DNA of 64,000 nt from assembly GCF_004339745.1 (NCBI RefSeq), contig NZ_SMGP01000002.1, positions 1,736,001-1,800,000 on the forward strand. The letters are read 5' to 3'. The DNA comes from Paraburkholderia sp. BL9I2N2. GTDB taxonomy: Bacteria > Pseudomonadota > Gammaproteobacteria > Burkholderiales > Burkholderiaceae. A program made the translations under genes and the position numbers. Of this stretch, positions 16,923 to 26,681 are shown in pieces. The notes below the pieces were generated by a model, which worked only from the letters and a program-made list of their open reading frames with translations, was not told the DNA's origin and did not search any database. Position 1 is the stretch's first letter. Every line of letters starts with the position of its first letter.

Positions 16923-17507
16923 TTATGGCTTCTTGAAAGTGCTGTACAGCGTCTTCGCAAGCGCAGTCAACTCGCCACCACGCTCGCGAAGCGACGCGAT
17001 CTCCGCACCGCTCTCCAACGTCTGCTCCACGCCGCGACTCTGATCGCGCGCGACGGCTTTCACAATGGCCTGCGGCAGAGCCGACAGTTGATCGACCACG
17101 TCGAAATCGCCTAAGCCCGTGAGCATCGGATTGTCGGAGCCACTGAGCATGGAGCGTGCATCAGCCTTGAAGAGAACAAGCGGCTTGCCCGCATGCCACG
17201 CAAGCGACGCCTCGACAACCGTGCCTTCATCGGCAACGCGGCCGTTGAGATTGGCGACCACCGCATCGCAACGCCTGAGCAGTTGATAGGTATCCAGGCT
17301 GAAGATCGCGCGGTCGAGCATGTGCGCGGCTTCTTCAACCGACGCGCCGAGCTTCTCGAGTTCCGGCTTGAGCTTCGCGAACTCGAGACCGTCGCGATGC
17401 GGAAGAAATGTCGTCAAACCCGCAGCCTCCAGCGTGGCTGCAATTGACTCCATTTCGGCCCGTTCGGCTGCGTTGAAGAGCGGTCCTGCGCAATACACTC
17501 GTGGCAT
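16923..17507 (-). CDS. Nucleoside 2-deoxyribosyltransferase family protein
   Basis: A 194-residue protein of the nucleoside 2-deoxyribosyltransferase superfamily: the first strand VYCAGPLFNAAER, the Asp-containing LRRCDAVVANLNGRVADEG and the catalytic-type GTVVEASLAWHAGKPLVLFK follow the family order. Members swap bases between deoxynucleosides or hydrolyse nucleoside monophosphates. The C-terminal 45 residues (AREQS to the end) are an extra helical tail. No signal peptide. It stands alone, convergent with the TPR remnant. Salvage or defence-related nucleotide hydrolysis cannot be told apart here. Confidence 0.8.
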   Translation of the reverse strand: MPRVYCAGPLFNAAERAEMESIAATLEAAGLTTFLPHRDGLEFAKLKPELEKLGASVEEAAHMLDRAIFSLDTYQLLRRCDAVVANLNGRVADEGTVVEASLAWHAGKPLVLFKADARSMLSGSDNPMLTGLGDFDVVDQLSALPQAIVKAVARDQSRGVEQTLESGAEIASLRERGGELTALAKTLYSTFKKP

Positions 17508-17704
17508 CTTTCGTCGTCTCCTGAGGATGGAGGAAATCGTAAAGTACCCTCGCAGCGCGTGTCGGCATGCGACTGCGGGGACCGTTTACGATAACCATCG
17601 ACGAGGCAAAGTCAATGCAGAGTGTCGGTCACGTATTGCCCGGCGCAATTGGCGCGTGGGCAAGTCCCTGTGCTATGAACCAGGTCGCCCTCTCGCTCTT
17701 CCGC

Positions 17705-18145
17705 TCAGTCGTAATGCCGATGCTTGTGATGACGCTTGCCCGACCGGTTGCCGCGGGAATAGTCGTCGGCGTACGAGTTGGAGCGCGAGATGTTGCCGCC
17801 GAGCGCCGAACCCGCGCCGCCGCCCAATGCAGCGCCGACCAGACCGCCGCCGCGACCGCCCATCGCATTGCCAGCCGCCGTGCCCGCGCCGCCACCAAGC
17901 ACGCCGCCGATAATCGCGCCCGTGCGTTCCCTGCGATTCGACGTGACCGCGCCGCCGGCGCCGCCGCCCACTGCCCCGCCGAGTACGGCGCCCGTGCTGC
18001 CGCCGACCGCGCCGCCCAGCGCAGCGCCGGCGACACCTCCGAGCGCGCCGCCAAGCGCGTTGTTCATATCGCCGGCCATTGCCGACAAGGACGCCGAAGC
18101 CGTGAGCGCTGCAACGGCAACAATCTTGAGGATTCTCTTCGACAT
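17705..18145 (-). CDS. Exported glycine-zipper protein
   Basis: A 146-residue protein: Sec signal peptide (KRILKIVAVAALTASASLSAMA), then a long run of Gly-zipper segments (ALGGALGGVAGAALGGAVGG and VLGGAVGGGAGGAV, repeated after a SNRRERTG spacer), ending in a basic His-rich tail SGKRHHKHRHYD. Glycine zippers make tightly packed membrane helices; the tail may bind metal or polyphosphate. ATG 18145 is favoured because GAGCTT lies upstream, over ATG 18160. Probably an envelope or outer-membrane small protein; function unknown. Confidence 0.75.
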   Translation of the reverse strand: MSKRILKIVAVAALTASASLSAMAGDMNNALGGALGGVAGAALGGAVGGSTGAVLGGAVGGGAGGAVTSNRRERTGAIIGGVLGGGAGTAAGNAMGGRGGGLVGAALGGGAGSALGGNISRSNSYADDYSRGNRSGKRHHKHRHYD

Positions 18146-18413
18146 AACAAGCTCTTTCATTGTTGTTGACGGCGCCGAGTATAACCGCGCTTTTGAAAGG
18201 CCTTTGTAACCACGTCACTTCGCATCGGTAAGACGTGTAACAAAATGATCGAAGGGTTGAGAGCAGAGTTTTTTACAGCCTCAAGCCAAACAGGATGAGA
18301 ATCCGGCCGGTTGCTTTTGCATATCCTAGGGATAGCTAATCATATTGACGATCGTGCCGACGATACTGGCGAACCGCCGTAGACCGGCAGCCCGCCAACC
18401 GCTGATTCGAATC

Positions 18414-20105
18414 TTATCCGCGACGCTTCTTTTTTAACTCGATGGTCTCGAACAATTCGTAGTTCTGCGTCGGCGTTTGATCCGCGCCTGGCGCGTGATA
18501 GTAGTTCATCGTGACCGTGGTCTCGCCGCCCGGATGCCCCGGATCATGATCGAACACCGCGATGCCATAACCGGTGCCGGTATCGCGTTGCGCCGACCAG
18601 ATCGCATCTTCCACCGCGTCCGCATTCGCGCGCACGAAAGTCCCGGCTGTCGTGCCGGCCACCGGGCGATTAGGGCGCGTGAAAATACGCGCCTGCGGCA
18701 GTCCCGTGCCGGCATCCAAGCCATAGACATCCAGCGGCGCGCTCGTGCCGCCGCCGCCGAGAATCAGGTGAATCGTGCCGTGGCTCGTATCGAACGTGGA
18801 TGCGCCCGACGACACCGCCGACATCACCGGTTTCGGCTGCAATGTATCGACCGGCCGGCCCGTCGCGATGTCGGTGCCCTTGTTGTGGTTGCAGCCGCGC
18901 ACGGGATAACTGCGCTCGTAGTCGTGATCGTGGCCGCACAGCACCAGGTCCACGCCGTAGCGATCGAACAGCGGCAACCAGGCCTCGCGGATGCCTTTAT
19001 CGGAACCGTTGCCCGTCTTCGACGAACTCAGCGCGTCCTGATGCATCTGAACGATGATCCAGTCGACCTCGTCGTCTTCGGAGGCACGGTGCAACGTCTT
19101 CTCCAGCCAACGCGTCTGCTCGCCGGCGCTATAGCCGCGCACATAGAGCGACGTACCGGGTTGTATAGGCGGGTTGCCGGTGCTGGCCACCGGCACCAGC
19201 GGATCCGGGCCGGCAACGAACGCGGCCGCGTCCTGATACACGACGTCGTCCGCATCGAGCGAAATGAACAGCACGGAACTCACGCGAAAGCTGTACCAGC
19301 GGCCCTGAAAGCGCGTGTGATTATCCGGCAGCGTATAGCGCGCGAGATACGAGGCGAGGCCTTGTTCGCCGTTATGGAACTCGAGCTCGTGATTGCCAGG
19401 ACACGGCATCCACGGCCGGTTCGACGCGGACGTCTGGCAGTTGTTGCCGAAGTCGCGCCACACATCAGGCTGGTGCGTCGGATTTAGATTGGCATAGCAC
19501 AGGTCGCCATTGAGCAGGTGGAACAGCGGCTGAAAGCGCTCGACCGCCTGCACCGCGAAGCGGCTTTGCGGCGACGACAGAACCCAGCCGGTATTCGGCG
19601 TCGCGAGATCGCCATAACTTGTCCAGCGAAACGGCGCGCGTCCACGCGGCGCAGTACGGAAGTTCGCGGTGAAGGGCTGAGCCGCGTTGCTGTCGTTCTC
19701 GGCGGTCACCTCGTATTCGTAACTCGTATCGGGTTTCAGATCTCGCAGACGCGCGTGATACGTGAACACGACCTCGCCGTTGAGGCCGTCCGTATAGGTG
19801 CTTTGGACGCCATGCACCGTATGTTTCCCCTCGCGCGCGCCGCTGACGCGCACCTGCGGGTTCACTGCCGGCGCAAGCGACGCCCACGACACCGTGACCT
19901 CGTGGGTCGGATCATTGCCCCAAGTCAGGTGGACTTGCTCCGGTGTACCGTCGGGTGCACTGTTCGCCGCGCGCGCCGCCGATGAAAGCGTGCCCGCCGC
20001 CGTAGCGAGACTGGACGCACCGGCAAACTTCAGGAACCCACGACGCGAGACGATGGTAGCGCCTTGATCGGTCGGCGATGCCTTAGCGATTTTTCTGTTC
20101 GACAT
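18414..20105 (-). CDS. Tat-exported purple acid phosphatase-like metallophosphoesterase
   Basis: A 563-residue secreted phosphatase. The N-terminus bears a Tat signal, SRRGFLKFAGASSLATAAG, at about residues 20-38, so the enzyme is exported folded with its metals. A fibronectin-like purple-acid-phosphatase N-domain (about 55-160) is followed by the metallophosphoesterase core with GDLCYANLN, GNHELEFH, VQMHQDAL and GHDHDYERSYPV, the metal-ligand motifs I, III, IV and V in order. It hydrolyses phosphate esters in the periplasm or outside. The start at 20105 is the last ATG before the Tat motif; the upstream in-frame ATG at 20201 would bury it. A Pho-box-like site lies upstream, consistent with phosphate control. 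Confidence 0.9.
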   Translation of the reverse strand: MSNRKIAKASPTDQGATIVSRRGFLKFAGASSLATAAGTLSSAARAANSAPDGTPEQVHLTWGNDPTHEVTVSWASLAPAVNPQVRVSGAREGKHTVHGVQSTYTDGLNGEVVFTYHARLRDLKPDTSYEYEVTAENDSNAAQPFTANFRTAPRGRAPFRWTSYGDLATPNTGWVLSSPQSRFAVQAVERFQPLFHLLNGDLCYANLNPTHQPDVWRDFGNNCQTSASNRPWMPCPGNHELEFHNGEQGLASYLARYTLPDNHTRFQGRWYSFRVSSVLFISLDADDVVYQDAAAFVAGPDPLVPVASTGNPPIQPGTSLYVRGYSAGEQTRWLEKTLHRASEDDEVDWIIVQMHQDALSSSKTGNGSDKGIREAWLPLFDRYGVDLVLCGHDHDYERSYPVRGCNHNKGTDIATGRPVDTLQPKPVMSAVSSGASTFDTSHGTIHLILGGGGTSAPLDVYGLDAGTGLPQARIFTRPNRPVAGTTAGTFVRANADAVEDAIWSAQRDTGTGYGIAVFDHDPGHPGGETTVTMNYYHAPGADQTPTQNYELFETIELKKKRRG

Positions 20106-20288
20106 GTCTGGTGTTGTTGTACGGGGTGGAAGGACGCCGACGCATGGGACGGCGCACCGCGTTCTGCGTGAACCGCCAGTGCGCTGATGACCGGCGCGCA
20201 ACGGGGACGACCAGCCATCGTAGTCGCCAGGCTATGACACTCGGATGAAACCGCCCGATGCGGACAGTTTCATACTCCCACATCTGCA

Positions 20289-20310
20289 TTGCAAATCAGA
20301 TGATTGACAG
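20289..20310 (-). promoter_or_regulatory. Candidate Pho box upstream of the purple acid phosphatase gene
   Basis: Read on minus, CTGTCAATCAT is followed directly by CTGATTTGCAA: two 11-base units beginning CTG(T/A), as in PhoB sites (CTGTCAT repeats). A further CTGTCC stands at 20262-20267. It is about 190 bases upstream of the start codon. The rest of the gap 20106-20628 is AT-rich (notably 20320-20420) and holds no gene that I can support. Confidence 0.4.
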
Positions 20311-20628
20311 CTTGGTAGACCGATATATATCATTTGAAAAAAGCCAAACGGAATTCATAAAATCATTCATTCGGAAGTCATTTTTTAGCGTGCATTTCGA
20401 TATGCAGCGCAGCTAGAAATAATTAGCGAACGGCGTCTACGGCGAACATCGCGCGCGTTCAAATAATTGATTTTTATAACTTTTATCGACCAAAAACCAG
20501 ACTACGGGCAGATTCCAGGCTTTCCGCCTTTAAACACATTTCAATTTCACAACCAGACCGCCGGCATTAACAGCAGGCGGCGGGGATTCGCGCGCCCCTA
20601 GCTGCGCTTCGGACTGAGTCATATTGCC

Positions 20629-21156
20629 ATGAATACGAAAAAGAAATACACGGCGGCAACGTTATTGATCGCGGCACTGCTAGGCGGTTGCACGTCAATG
20701 GACGGCGCGATGTCCTCGACCTCGGATTTCCTCGACACCACTGGCGACGTCCTGAGCGGAGATTTCCGCGGATTGACGGCCGCACAGCGGACCACGATGA
20801 CCGAGATGGCCGTCGACTGGAAGCAGAATGAAAATAACGCAAAGAAGAAATGGGACGAGCGCCGGTTGGTCGTGACCGGTATCGTCACGCGCGTCACGCA
20901 TTCCGACGGGTTTGTCGGAAAGCCGGGCAAGTATGTGATCGTGTTCAAGGAACCGTCCAATCCGAAGTGCATCGGCGTGGCGACGACCCGCGATGATCTG
21001 ATGGTGAACGACAAGCGGACCTCGGTGTACAAAACCGGGGACCGCATCGACGTAACCGGCGTGCTGCAGACACGCGCGGACGTCGATTCCGATGGCGCCG
21101 CTTGCCATTTCGCATTTGAACATGCGAGTTTCGCGTTGAATACCGCCCCGCGCTAA
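20629..21156 (+). CDS. Hypothetical lipoprotein
   Basis: A 175-residue protein with a lipoprotein signal (KKYTAATLLIAALLGGC, lipobox LGGC, Cys near residue 21). The mature part has a helical segment around MDGAMSSTSDFLDTTGDVLSGDF and a beta-rich region (RRLVVTGIVTRVTHSDGF to GDRIDVTGVLQT) that resembles the OB-fold tRNA_anti-like proteins of the periplasm. Its residue after Cys is Thr, so outer-membrane sorting is expected. Divergent from the phosphatase gene. Function unknown. Confidence 0.75.
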   Translation: MNTKKKYTAATLLIAALLGGCTSMDGAMSSTSDFLDTTGDVLSGDFRGLTAAQRTTMTEMAVDWKQNENNAKKKWDERRLVVTGIVTRVTHSDGFVGKPGKYVIVFKEPSNPKCIGVATTRDDLMVNDKRTSVYKTGDRIDVTGVLQTRADVDSDGAACHFAFEHASFALNTAPR

Positions 21157-21243
21157 GGCAACCACGAGCGGCGGTAAGCGCGCTGAAGTGTTGCCGGCGC
21201 ATGTATTCCATCATGGATCATGCGGCCAGCGGCGAACCACCAC

Positions 21244-21468
21244 TCACGTCTGCGGATTCGTGTCGTCCGTGGGCTGGGTGTTGTCGGCGACGTCCTGCTT
21301 GTCGTCGTCTTTCTTTTCCATCATTGATTCCAGCTTGCCGGCGCCTTCAAAACCGGCGATAGCGGCGATGCCTTTCGTCAGCAAACCCGCTTCCGGATCC
21401 ACTTTTTCTGCCGCTTCAACGGCGGCGATCGCCCCCGCGATCTTTCCTGCTTCGTCCAAGAGTCCCAT
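21244..21468 (-). CDS. Small acidic hypothetical protein
   Basis: A 74-residue protein, MGLLDEAGKIAGAIAAVEAAEKVDPEAG at the start (split here only to describe it), with a helical amphipathic first half and a strongly acidic, disordered tail (KKDDDKQDVADNTQPTDD). AGGAGAGCGAC precedes the ATG, which supports real translation. It faces the lipoprotein gene and precedes no obvious partner. No family recognised. Confidence 0.6.
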   Translation of the reverse strand: MGLLDEAGKIAGAIAAVEAAEKVDPEAGLLTKGIAAIAGFEGAGKLESMMEKKDDDKQDVADNTQPTDDTNPQT

Positions 21469-21604
21469 GTCGCTCTCCTCGAGAAAAAGTGAGTTTGCAT
21501 CGTCTCACGATCTCGACGCCTTGTCGTCAAATGTAAAACCGAAATGACGATTAGCTGACGCCGCGCAGAGACGCGACGAACTTTACGTTTAGTAAGCGTG
21601 ACGG

Positions 21605-22048
21605 CTATGGTTTGGGCGGTTGTGGATTATTCGCCGGATTGGTATCGAATCTGGAGACACGTTGTACTCCGTCTTCACGGACCAACTGCAATAGTTCGTT
21701 CTCCATGTTATCGGCGACATCTTTGCCGTAGACCTCGTCGCCATTCACATAAACGGTAAACGATTGCAGGTACTTCGCCTTCTTCTCCGGGTTCTCGATC
21801 GTCTCGCGGGTCCATTGATAAAGCGGATAGTTTTCCGTACCTCGCTGCTCTGCTTCGCTCACGTAGTCGGCGAAGGCATCGAACTGGCATTTCAACGTTG
21901 CGTCGTGCCTGCGCAGAACATCACGAAGCACGCTATGCGAAGCACACGTTGGGTCGGCACGTAACGCGTCGGCAAATTCGGGCGAGACGGTGATCCGTAG
22001 CTGGAATTGCAACGGAGGTTCCATATTCGCCTCGGTGTCGGCATTCAT
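21605..22048 (-). CDS. Hypothetical protein downstream of the GGDEF-EAL gene
   Basis: A 147-residue soluble protein beginning six bases after the stop of the cyclic-di-GMP gene, so the two are most likely co-transcribed. Sequence shows an N-terminal FQLRITVSPEFADAL strand-helix, a Cys in CQFDAFADYVSEAEQRG, and a C-terminal NMENELLQLVREDGV helix ending in a Pro-rich tail. No domain is recognised. Its coupling to a GGDEF-EAL protein makes a role in the same signalling output plausible, but this is only positional. Confidence 0.65.
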   Translation of the reverse strand: MNADTEANMEPPLQFQLRITVSPEFADALRADPTCASHSVLRDVLRRHDATLKCQFDAFADYVSEAEQRGTENYPLYQWTRETIENPEKKAKYLQSFTVYVNGDEVYGKDVADNMENELLQLVREDGVQRVSRFDTNPANNPQPPKP

Positions 22049-22054
22049 GAACGC

Positions 22055-23989
22055 TCAGTCCTTATCCGCGGAATGCGCGGCAACCTTTTCTTCGATGCGC
22101 GCAATCTCGTGCCCCTGCACTGGCTTGCCGAGCAGAAAGCCTTGAGCATGCGTGCATCCGCATACGCGCACGAAATCCAGTTGCTCTTGCGTCTCGATGC
22201 CTTCCGCCGTAGTCGGCATGCCGATTTCCCGCGCCAACGCCACGATGCCACGCACCACTGCCGCCGATTCCCGACGATGCACGGACTCCTTGACGAACGA
22301 GCTATCGATCTTGAGCTTGTCGAACGAAAAGCGCACGAGCGTCGACATGGTCGAGAAGCCGGTGCCGAAATCGTCGAGCGCGAGACCGATGCCCAACGCG
22401 CGCAGCCTTCCGACGTTGCGCCGGGTCACGACATCGTCGTTCAGCAGCACCGTTTCCGTGACCTCGATATTCAGGCGCTGCGGCGGAAGCTTCGTCTTGC
22501 GAAGAATCCCCGCAACCACCGACGCAAACGACTCCTCCCGCAATTGCACCGGCGATACATTCACGGCGACGGTCACCCTGTCTCGCCAGGTCACCGCCTC
22601 CTGGCACGATTGCAGCAAAGCCCATTCGCCCAATAAGAGAATGAGGCCCGTACGTTCGGCGGTAGGAATGAAGGCGGAAGGGGAAAGCTCGCCGCGCGTG
22701 GGATGGGTCCAGCGCATCAGCGCCTCGCGGCCGGACACGGCACCGCTGCTGAGATCGATGATGGGCTGGTACTCCATGCGCAAACCGCTGAACGAGTGCA
22801 GTGCGCCTTCGAGGTCGCTGCGCAGAAGGCTCAGGCTTTCATCCGACGCGTGTTTCGCGGCATCGAAAATAGCGTATGCGCTTTTGCCGCTGCGTTTCAC
22901 GGCATACAAGGCGCGATCGGCACAAATCAGCAGTTGCGGGCCGGTCCTCGCGTGTTCGGGATAGAGCGAGACGCCCACGCTCGCGCCGATATGCACCAAC
23001 GCCTCGCGCAGCGCGAATGGGCGCGCCAGCGTCTTTACGATGCGGTCCGCCAGATTGCGGACCTCGCGCGCCTGCCCCGTACCATCGGAAAGCGCCACGA
23101 ATTCATCGCCGGCCAGACGTCCGACGAGATCGCCGCTCGGCAACACCTCACGCAAGCGAATTGCCGCTTCCTGAAGAATCTGATCTCCGGCGGCATGGCC
23201 CAGGCTGTCATTGATGGCCTTGAAACCGTCCAGGTCGATCAGTAGAACAGCGAACGATTGATCGTTGCGTAGCGCGCCCATCTCCGTGCGCTCGAGCAGC
23301 AGTTCACTGATGCGCGCGCGATTGGGCAAACCGGTGAGGCTGTCGTGATGCGCGAGCCGGTGGCTGTTTTCCCGCGCCAGAAGCAACGCGACTGTGTCGC
23401 GATTGCTGCGCAGCGCAACCGTAAAGAAGCCGGCAGCGCAGAACGGCGCCTGAAAAAGCAACACAAGTTTGCCGGAGCCGGGAGACAGCGCCGCACCGAG
23501 AGCCAATAGCCCAAGAATGAAGGTGATTTGCAGCAGTACGAGCCGCGGCGTGCCCGCATTACGTCCGGCCAGTCCGCCGATAACGCCCACTGCGCAGACG
23601 TTGCCGAGCAGGAAAAGTGTTTGGTCTCCGCTAATGTTGCACAGCAAAGTGCCATAGCCGAACAGTGCGCTCCAGAGCAGGCTTGCGAACAGAAACGCCG
23701 AGGTCGGTGTCGGCTGACCGTTGGCGCTGCGCGAGCAGCACAACCAGATTAACGCCAGCCGCGCGATCAGCAATGCAATAACGGCGCAGCCCCAACTCGC
23801 GTAAAGGGCCTTGGGATAAAGGTAATAAGCGGTGGCGCAGACGCTGATTTCGCAAATCGACGCGAATACGATCGACGCGGTTCGCGTGAACAGATTGGCA
23901 AGCAATATCTGCCGATTGTCCGCGCTCAGATCCTGAGAGGAAGAGACGACCCACTTAAAAAATGGAGACCTTGGTTCGCTGAAAGCCAT
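22055..23989 (-). CDS. Membrane GGDEF-EAL cyclic-di-GMP enzyme
   Basis: A 644-residue protein. Residues about 30-195 hold six or so hydrophobic helices (a MHYT/MASE-like sensor region without a named domain). The GGDEF domain spans about 210-375 with the active-site motif as AGDEF (293-297) and no RxxD inhibitory site in the usual place just before it. The EAL domain spans about 390-640 with EAL at 422-424 (SGREALMRW), the NVSP segment and DDFGTG at 539-544, all compatible with phosphodiesterase activity. So it may both make and break cyclic-di-GMP, or mainly break it. It is followed by a hypothetical gene in the same transcript. Confidence 0.92.
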   Translation of the reverse strand: MAFSEPRSPFFKWVVSSSQDLSADNRQILLANLFTRTASIVFASICEISVCATAYYLYPKALYASWGCAVIALLIARLALIWLCCSRSANGQPTPTSAFLFASLLWSALFGYGTLLCNISGDQTLFLLGNVCAVGVIGGLAGRNAGTPRLVLLQITFILGLLALGAALSPGSGKLVLLFQAPFCAAGFFTVALRSNRDTVALLLARENSHRLAHHDSLTGLPNRARISELLLERTEMGALRNDQSFAVLLIDLDGFKAINDSLGHAAGDQILQEAAIRLREVLPSGDLVGRLAGDEFVALSDGTGQAREVRNLADRIVKTLARPFALREALVHIGASVGVSLYPEHARTGPQLLICADRALYAVKRSGKSAYAIFDAAKHASDESLSLLRSDLEGALHSFSGLRMEYQPIIDLSSGAVSGREALMRWTHPTRGELSPSAFIPTAERTGLILLLGEWALLQSCQEAVTWRDRVTVAVNVSPVQLREESFASVVAGILRKTKLPPQRLNIEVTETVLLNDDVVTRRNVGRLRALGIGLALDDFGTGFSTMSTLVRFSFDKLKIDSSFVKESVHRRESAAVVRGIVALAREIGMPTTAEGIETQEQLDFVRVCGCTHAQGFLLGKPVQGHEIARIEEKVAAHSADKD

Positions 23990-24221
23990 GACCTACGCAT
24001 TTTTGATGGTTGATGAATCGAAACCCGCGCGTATGGCGATTATTACGTAAACATTGAGGATCGGGTTAATTCGACTGAGGAAACACGCCGTCTCCGTCAA
24101 TGAGGAAAAAATTACGTATGGCATGGTCATCTGTGCGCGCGTTTAACAGCGCATGTGCCAAGGTCAGGCACTTTTCGACCTATTCGCGCAGAACGGCGAT
24201 GGCGGCCGAACTCGATGAGAT

Positions 24222-25160
24222 TTACCGTGCGCCACGCGGCCTGCGCTTGGTCCGCGCCTCTTCGCGCTGAACATCGGCGTGCTCGCGGATCATATCGATC
24301 AGCGCCCGTAACCCGGCAGGCACGTGACGACGGCCGGGATAGTACAAACACAGGCCGTCCAGCGGCGGAGTCCAGTCTTCCAGCACGCGCACCAGCGTGC
24401 CCGCCTGCAGATCCGCGGCGACATTCCATTCGGTCAGATAGGTCACGCCGAGGCCGGCGCGCGCCGCTTCCAGCATCAGACCCGGTTCGTCGAGCGTCAG
24501 CGCGCCTTTTCCGTCAATACGCACCGTCTCGCCGCGGCGCTCGAATTCCCAATGGTAGATCGCGCCGCTCGGCATGCGCGTGCGGATGCAGCGGTGCGCG
24601 AGCAGATCGGCGGGCACGCGCGGCGCTTTGTGCTGCGCGAAATAAACGGGACTGCCAACGACGGCGAAGCGTTGCTTAGCGCCGAACGGCACCGCGATCA
24701 TGTCCTGCGGCACCGTTTCGGCCAGACGGATACCCGCATCGAAACCTTCGACGACGATGTCGATCAGCCGGCCCTCGGTCACGAGATCGAGTTTCATGTC
24801 GGGATAGCGCGCCAGAAACGCGATGAACAGCGGCATGGCTTGCCTCGCCGCGCCCACCGACGCATTGATGCGCAGCGTGCCCGACAACGTGTCGCGAAAG
24901 CTGCCGGCCTGTTCGATCGCAACGCGGATCGTCGAGAGCGCGGGCGCCACGCTGTCGACGAATTACGCGCCCGCTTCCGACAGCGACACGCTGCGCGTCG
25001 TGCGATTGAAGAGCCGTACGCCGATGCGCGCTTCGAGCGCCGCAACCGAGTGACTGAGCGCGGAGGTCGACACGCCGAGCTCGGTCGCCGCCGCCCGAAA
25101 GCTGCGATGGCGCGCGACGGCCAGAATGGCCTCCAGCTCACCCAAACCCGAAGTTTTCAT
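24222..25160 (-). pseudogene. LysR-family regulator interrupted by an in-frame stop
   Basis: The frame reads as a complete 312-residue LysR protein except for TAA at 24963-24965 (codon 66). Before it is the HTH domain (ELEAILAVARHRSFRAAATELGVSTS), after it the effector domain starting FVDSVAPALSTI and ending in an Arg-rich tail. The two parts are in the same frame, so one base change (for example CAA to TAA) explains it. An internal start could still make the C-terminal 242 residues, without DNA binding. The gene is divergent from the aldehyde dehydrogenase, its likely former target. Confidence 0.85.
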
Positions 25161-25259
25161 TGTCCCAAATCGCTCAACGTGACGTGCTTGATTGTACGGC
25201 TAGTCAACGCAATGCCGGCGGTCTATCGTGATTCGTTCGAAGCCTTCTTTGGAGCAAGC

Positions 25260-26681
25260 ATGCAAATCATCGACAAGATTTATGTCGACGGCGCGTTCGT
25301 CACGCCGCACGGCAGCGAAATGTTCGATCTCTTCAGTCCGGCGACGGAGCAGGTGATCGGCCAGGTGCGCCTCGCCGACGCGCAAGATGCACGCGACGCC
25401 ATCGCCGCCGCGAAACGCGCGTTTCCCGCCTTCTCGCGCACCAGCCCGCGTGAACGCATCGACATGCTAAAGCGCATGCATGAAGCCGTCGTGGCAAAAG
25501 AAGACGAGCTTTACGAAGCGATCACCGAAGAATATGGCGCGCCGGTGTCGCGTGGCCGCTGGATGGCGCAGCATGCGAGCAGCGTCCTGCTCGAAGCGGC
25601 GAAGGTCTTGCAGGACTACGCATTCACGCGCCGCGCGGGCAGCGCGGAGGTCGTGATGCAACCGTTGGGCGTCGCGGGTCTGATCACGCCGTGGAATAGC
25701 GATGCGGGCTTCATCTGCGGCAAGCTCGCCGCCGCTCTCGCTGCGGGCTGCACGGCCGTTATCAAGCCGAGCGAGATGAGCGCGATCCAGACGCGCATCG
25801 TGACCGAGGCGCTGCACGAAGCGGGCCTGCCCGCGGGCGTGTTCAACATCGTGACGGGGCGCGGCGACATCGTAGGCGCGGAGATCAGTTCGCATCCCGA
25901 TGTCGCGAAGCTGTCGTTCACCGGTTCCACTGCGGTCGGCAAAACGATTCTGCGCACGGCGTCCGACACGTTCAAGCGCGTGACGCTCGAACTCGGCGGC
26001 AAGTCGCCCGTGATCGTGCTCGACGACGCGGACTTCGACGAAGCGGTGCCGCTCGCCATTCAGGCCGGCTTCATGAATAGCGGTCAGGCGTGCATCGCGG
26101 GCACTCGCATTCTGGTGCCGCGACAACGGCTCGCGGAGTTCGAAACGCGCGTGCAGGAAGAGGTCGCGCGCAGCCAGTCAGGCGATCCGCGCGATCCGCA
26201 AACGACGGTCGGCCCGATGGTCAGCCAGAAACAGTGGGAACGCGTGCAGCGTTATATCGGCATCGGCATAGAGGAAGGCGCGCGCCTGATCGCGGGCGGT
26301 CAGGGACGGCCGGATGGCGTGAACGCGGGTTGGTTCGTGCGCCCGACCGTTTTCAGCGATGTCACGAACGACATGACGATTGCGCGCGAGGAGATTTTCG
26401 GCCCGGTGCTGTCGATCATCGGCTATCGCGACACCGAAGAGGCAATCGCGATCGCTAACGATACCAGCTACGGCTTGCAGGCCTATGTGTTGTCGCGGGA
26501 CAGGCAACGCGCGCATGAGGTCGCGTCGCGGATCGATGCGGGACGCGTCCTTGTCAACACACTGGCCCATGAGCCGGCTGCGCCGTTCGGCGGCTTCAAG
26601 CAATCCGGGATTGGACGTGAATACGGTACGTTCGGTCTGGAAGCGTTTCTGGAGCCGAAGTCGGTGCTGGGTGTTCTCTGA
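25260..26681 (+). CDS. Aldehyde dehydrogenase (NAD(P)-dependent)
   Basis: A 473-residue ALDH-superfamily enzyme. Motifs seen: cofactor region ITPWNSDAGFICGKLA (about 142-157), FTGSTAVGK (220-228), general base Glu in LELGGKSP (Glu245) and catalytic Cys in NSGQACIAG (Cys278), and EEIFGPVLS near 390. ATG 25260 is preceded by GGAGCAAGC; the frame stays open far upstream (to 24324) only because it runs antisense through the LysR gene. Oxidises an aldehyde to its acid. The regulator that should control it is interrupted, so expression may be altered. Substrate unknown. Confidence 0.92.
   Translation: MQIIDKIYVDGAFVTPHGSEMFDLFSPATEQVIGQVRLADAQDARDAIAAAKRAFPAFSRTSPRERIDMLKRMHEAVVAKEDELYEAITEEYGAPVSRGRWMAQHASSVLLEAAKVLQDYAFTRRAGSAEVVMQPLGVAGLITPWNSDAGFICGKLAAALAAGCTAVIKPSEMSAIQTRIVTEALHEAGLPAGVFNIVTGRGDIVGAEISSHPDVAKLSFTGSTAVGKTILRTASDTFKRVTLELGGKSPVIVLDDADFDEAVPLAIQAGFMNSGQACIAGTRILVPRQRLAEFETRVQEEVARSQSGDPRDPQTTVGPMVSQKQWERVQRYIGIGIEEGARLIAGGQGRPDGVNAGWFVRPTVFSDVTNDMTIAREEIFGPVLSIIGYRDTEEAIAIANDTSYGLQAYVLSRDRQRAHEVASRIDAGRVLVNTLAHEPAAPFGGFKQSGIGREYGTFGLEAFLEPKSVLGVL

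Noticed and set aside
24324..25259. Long in-frame extension upstream of the aldehyde dehydrogenase
   Set aside because: It runs antisense through the LysR gene; ATG 25260 has a proper ribosome site and matches the start of the family.
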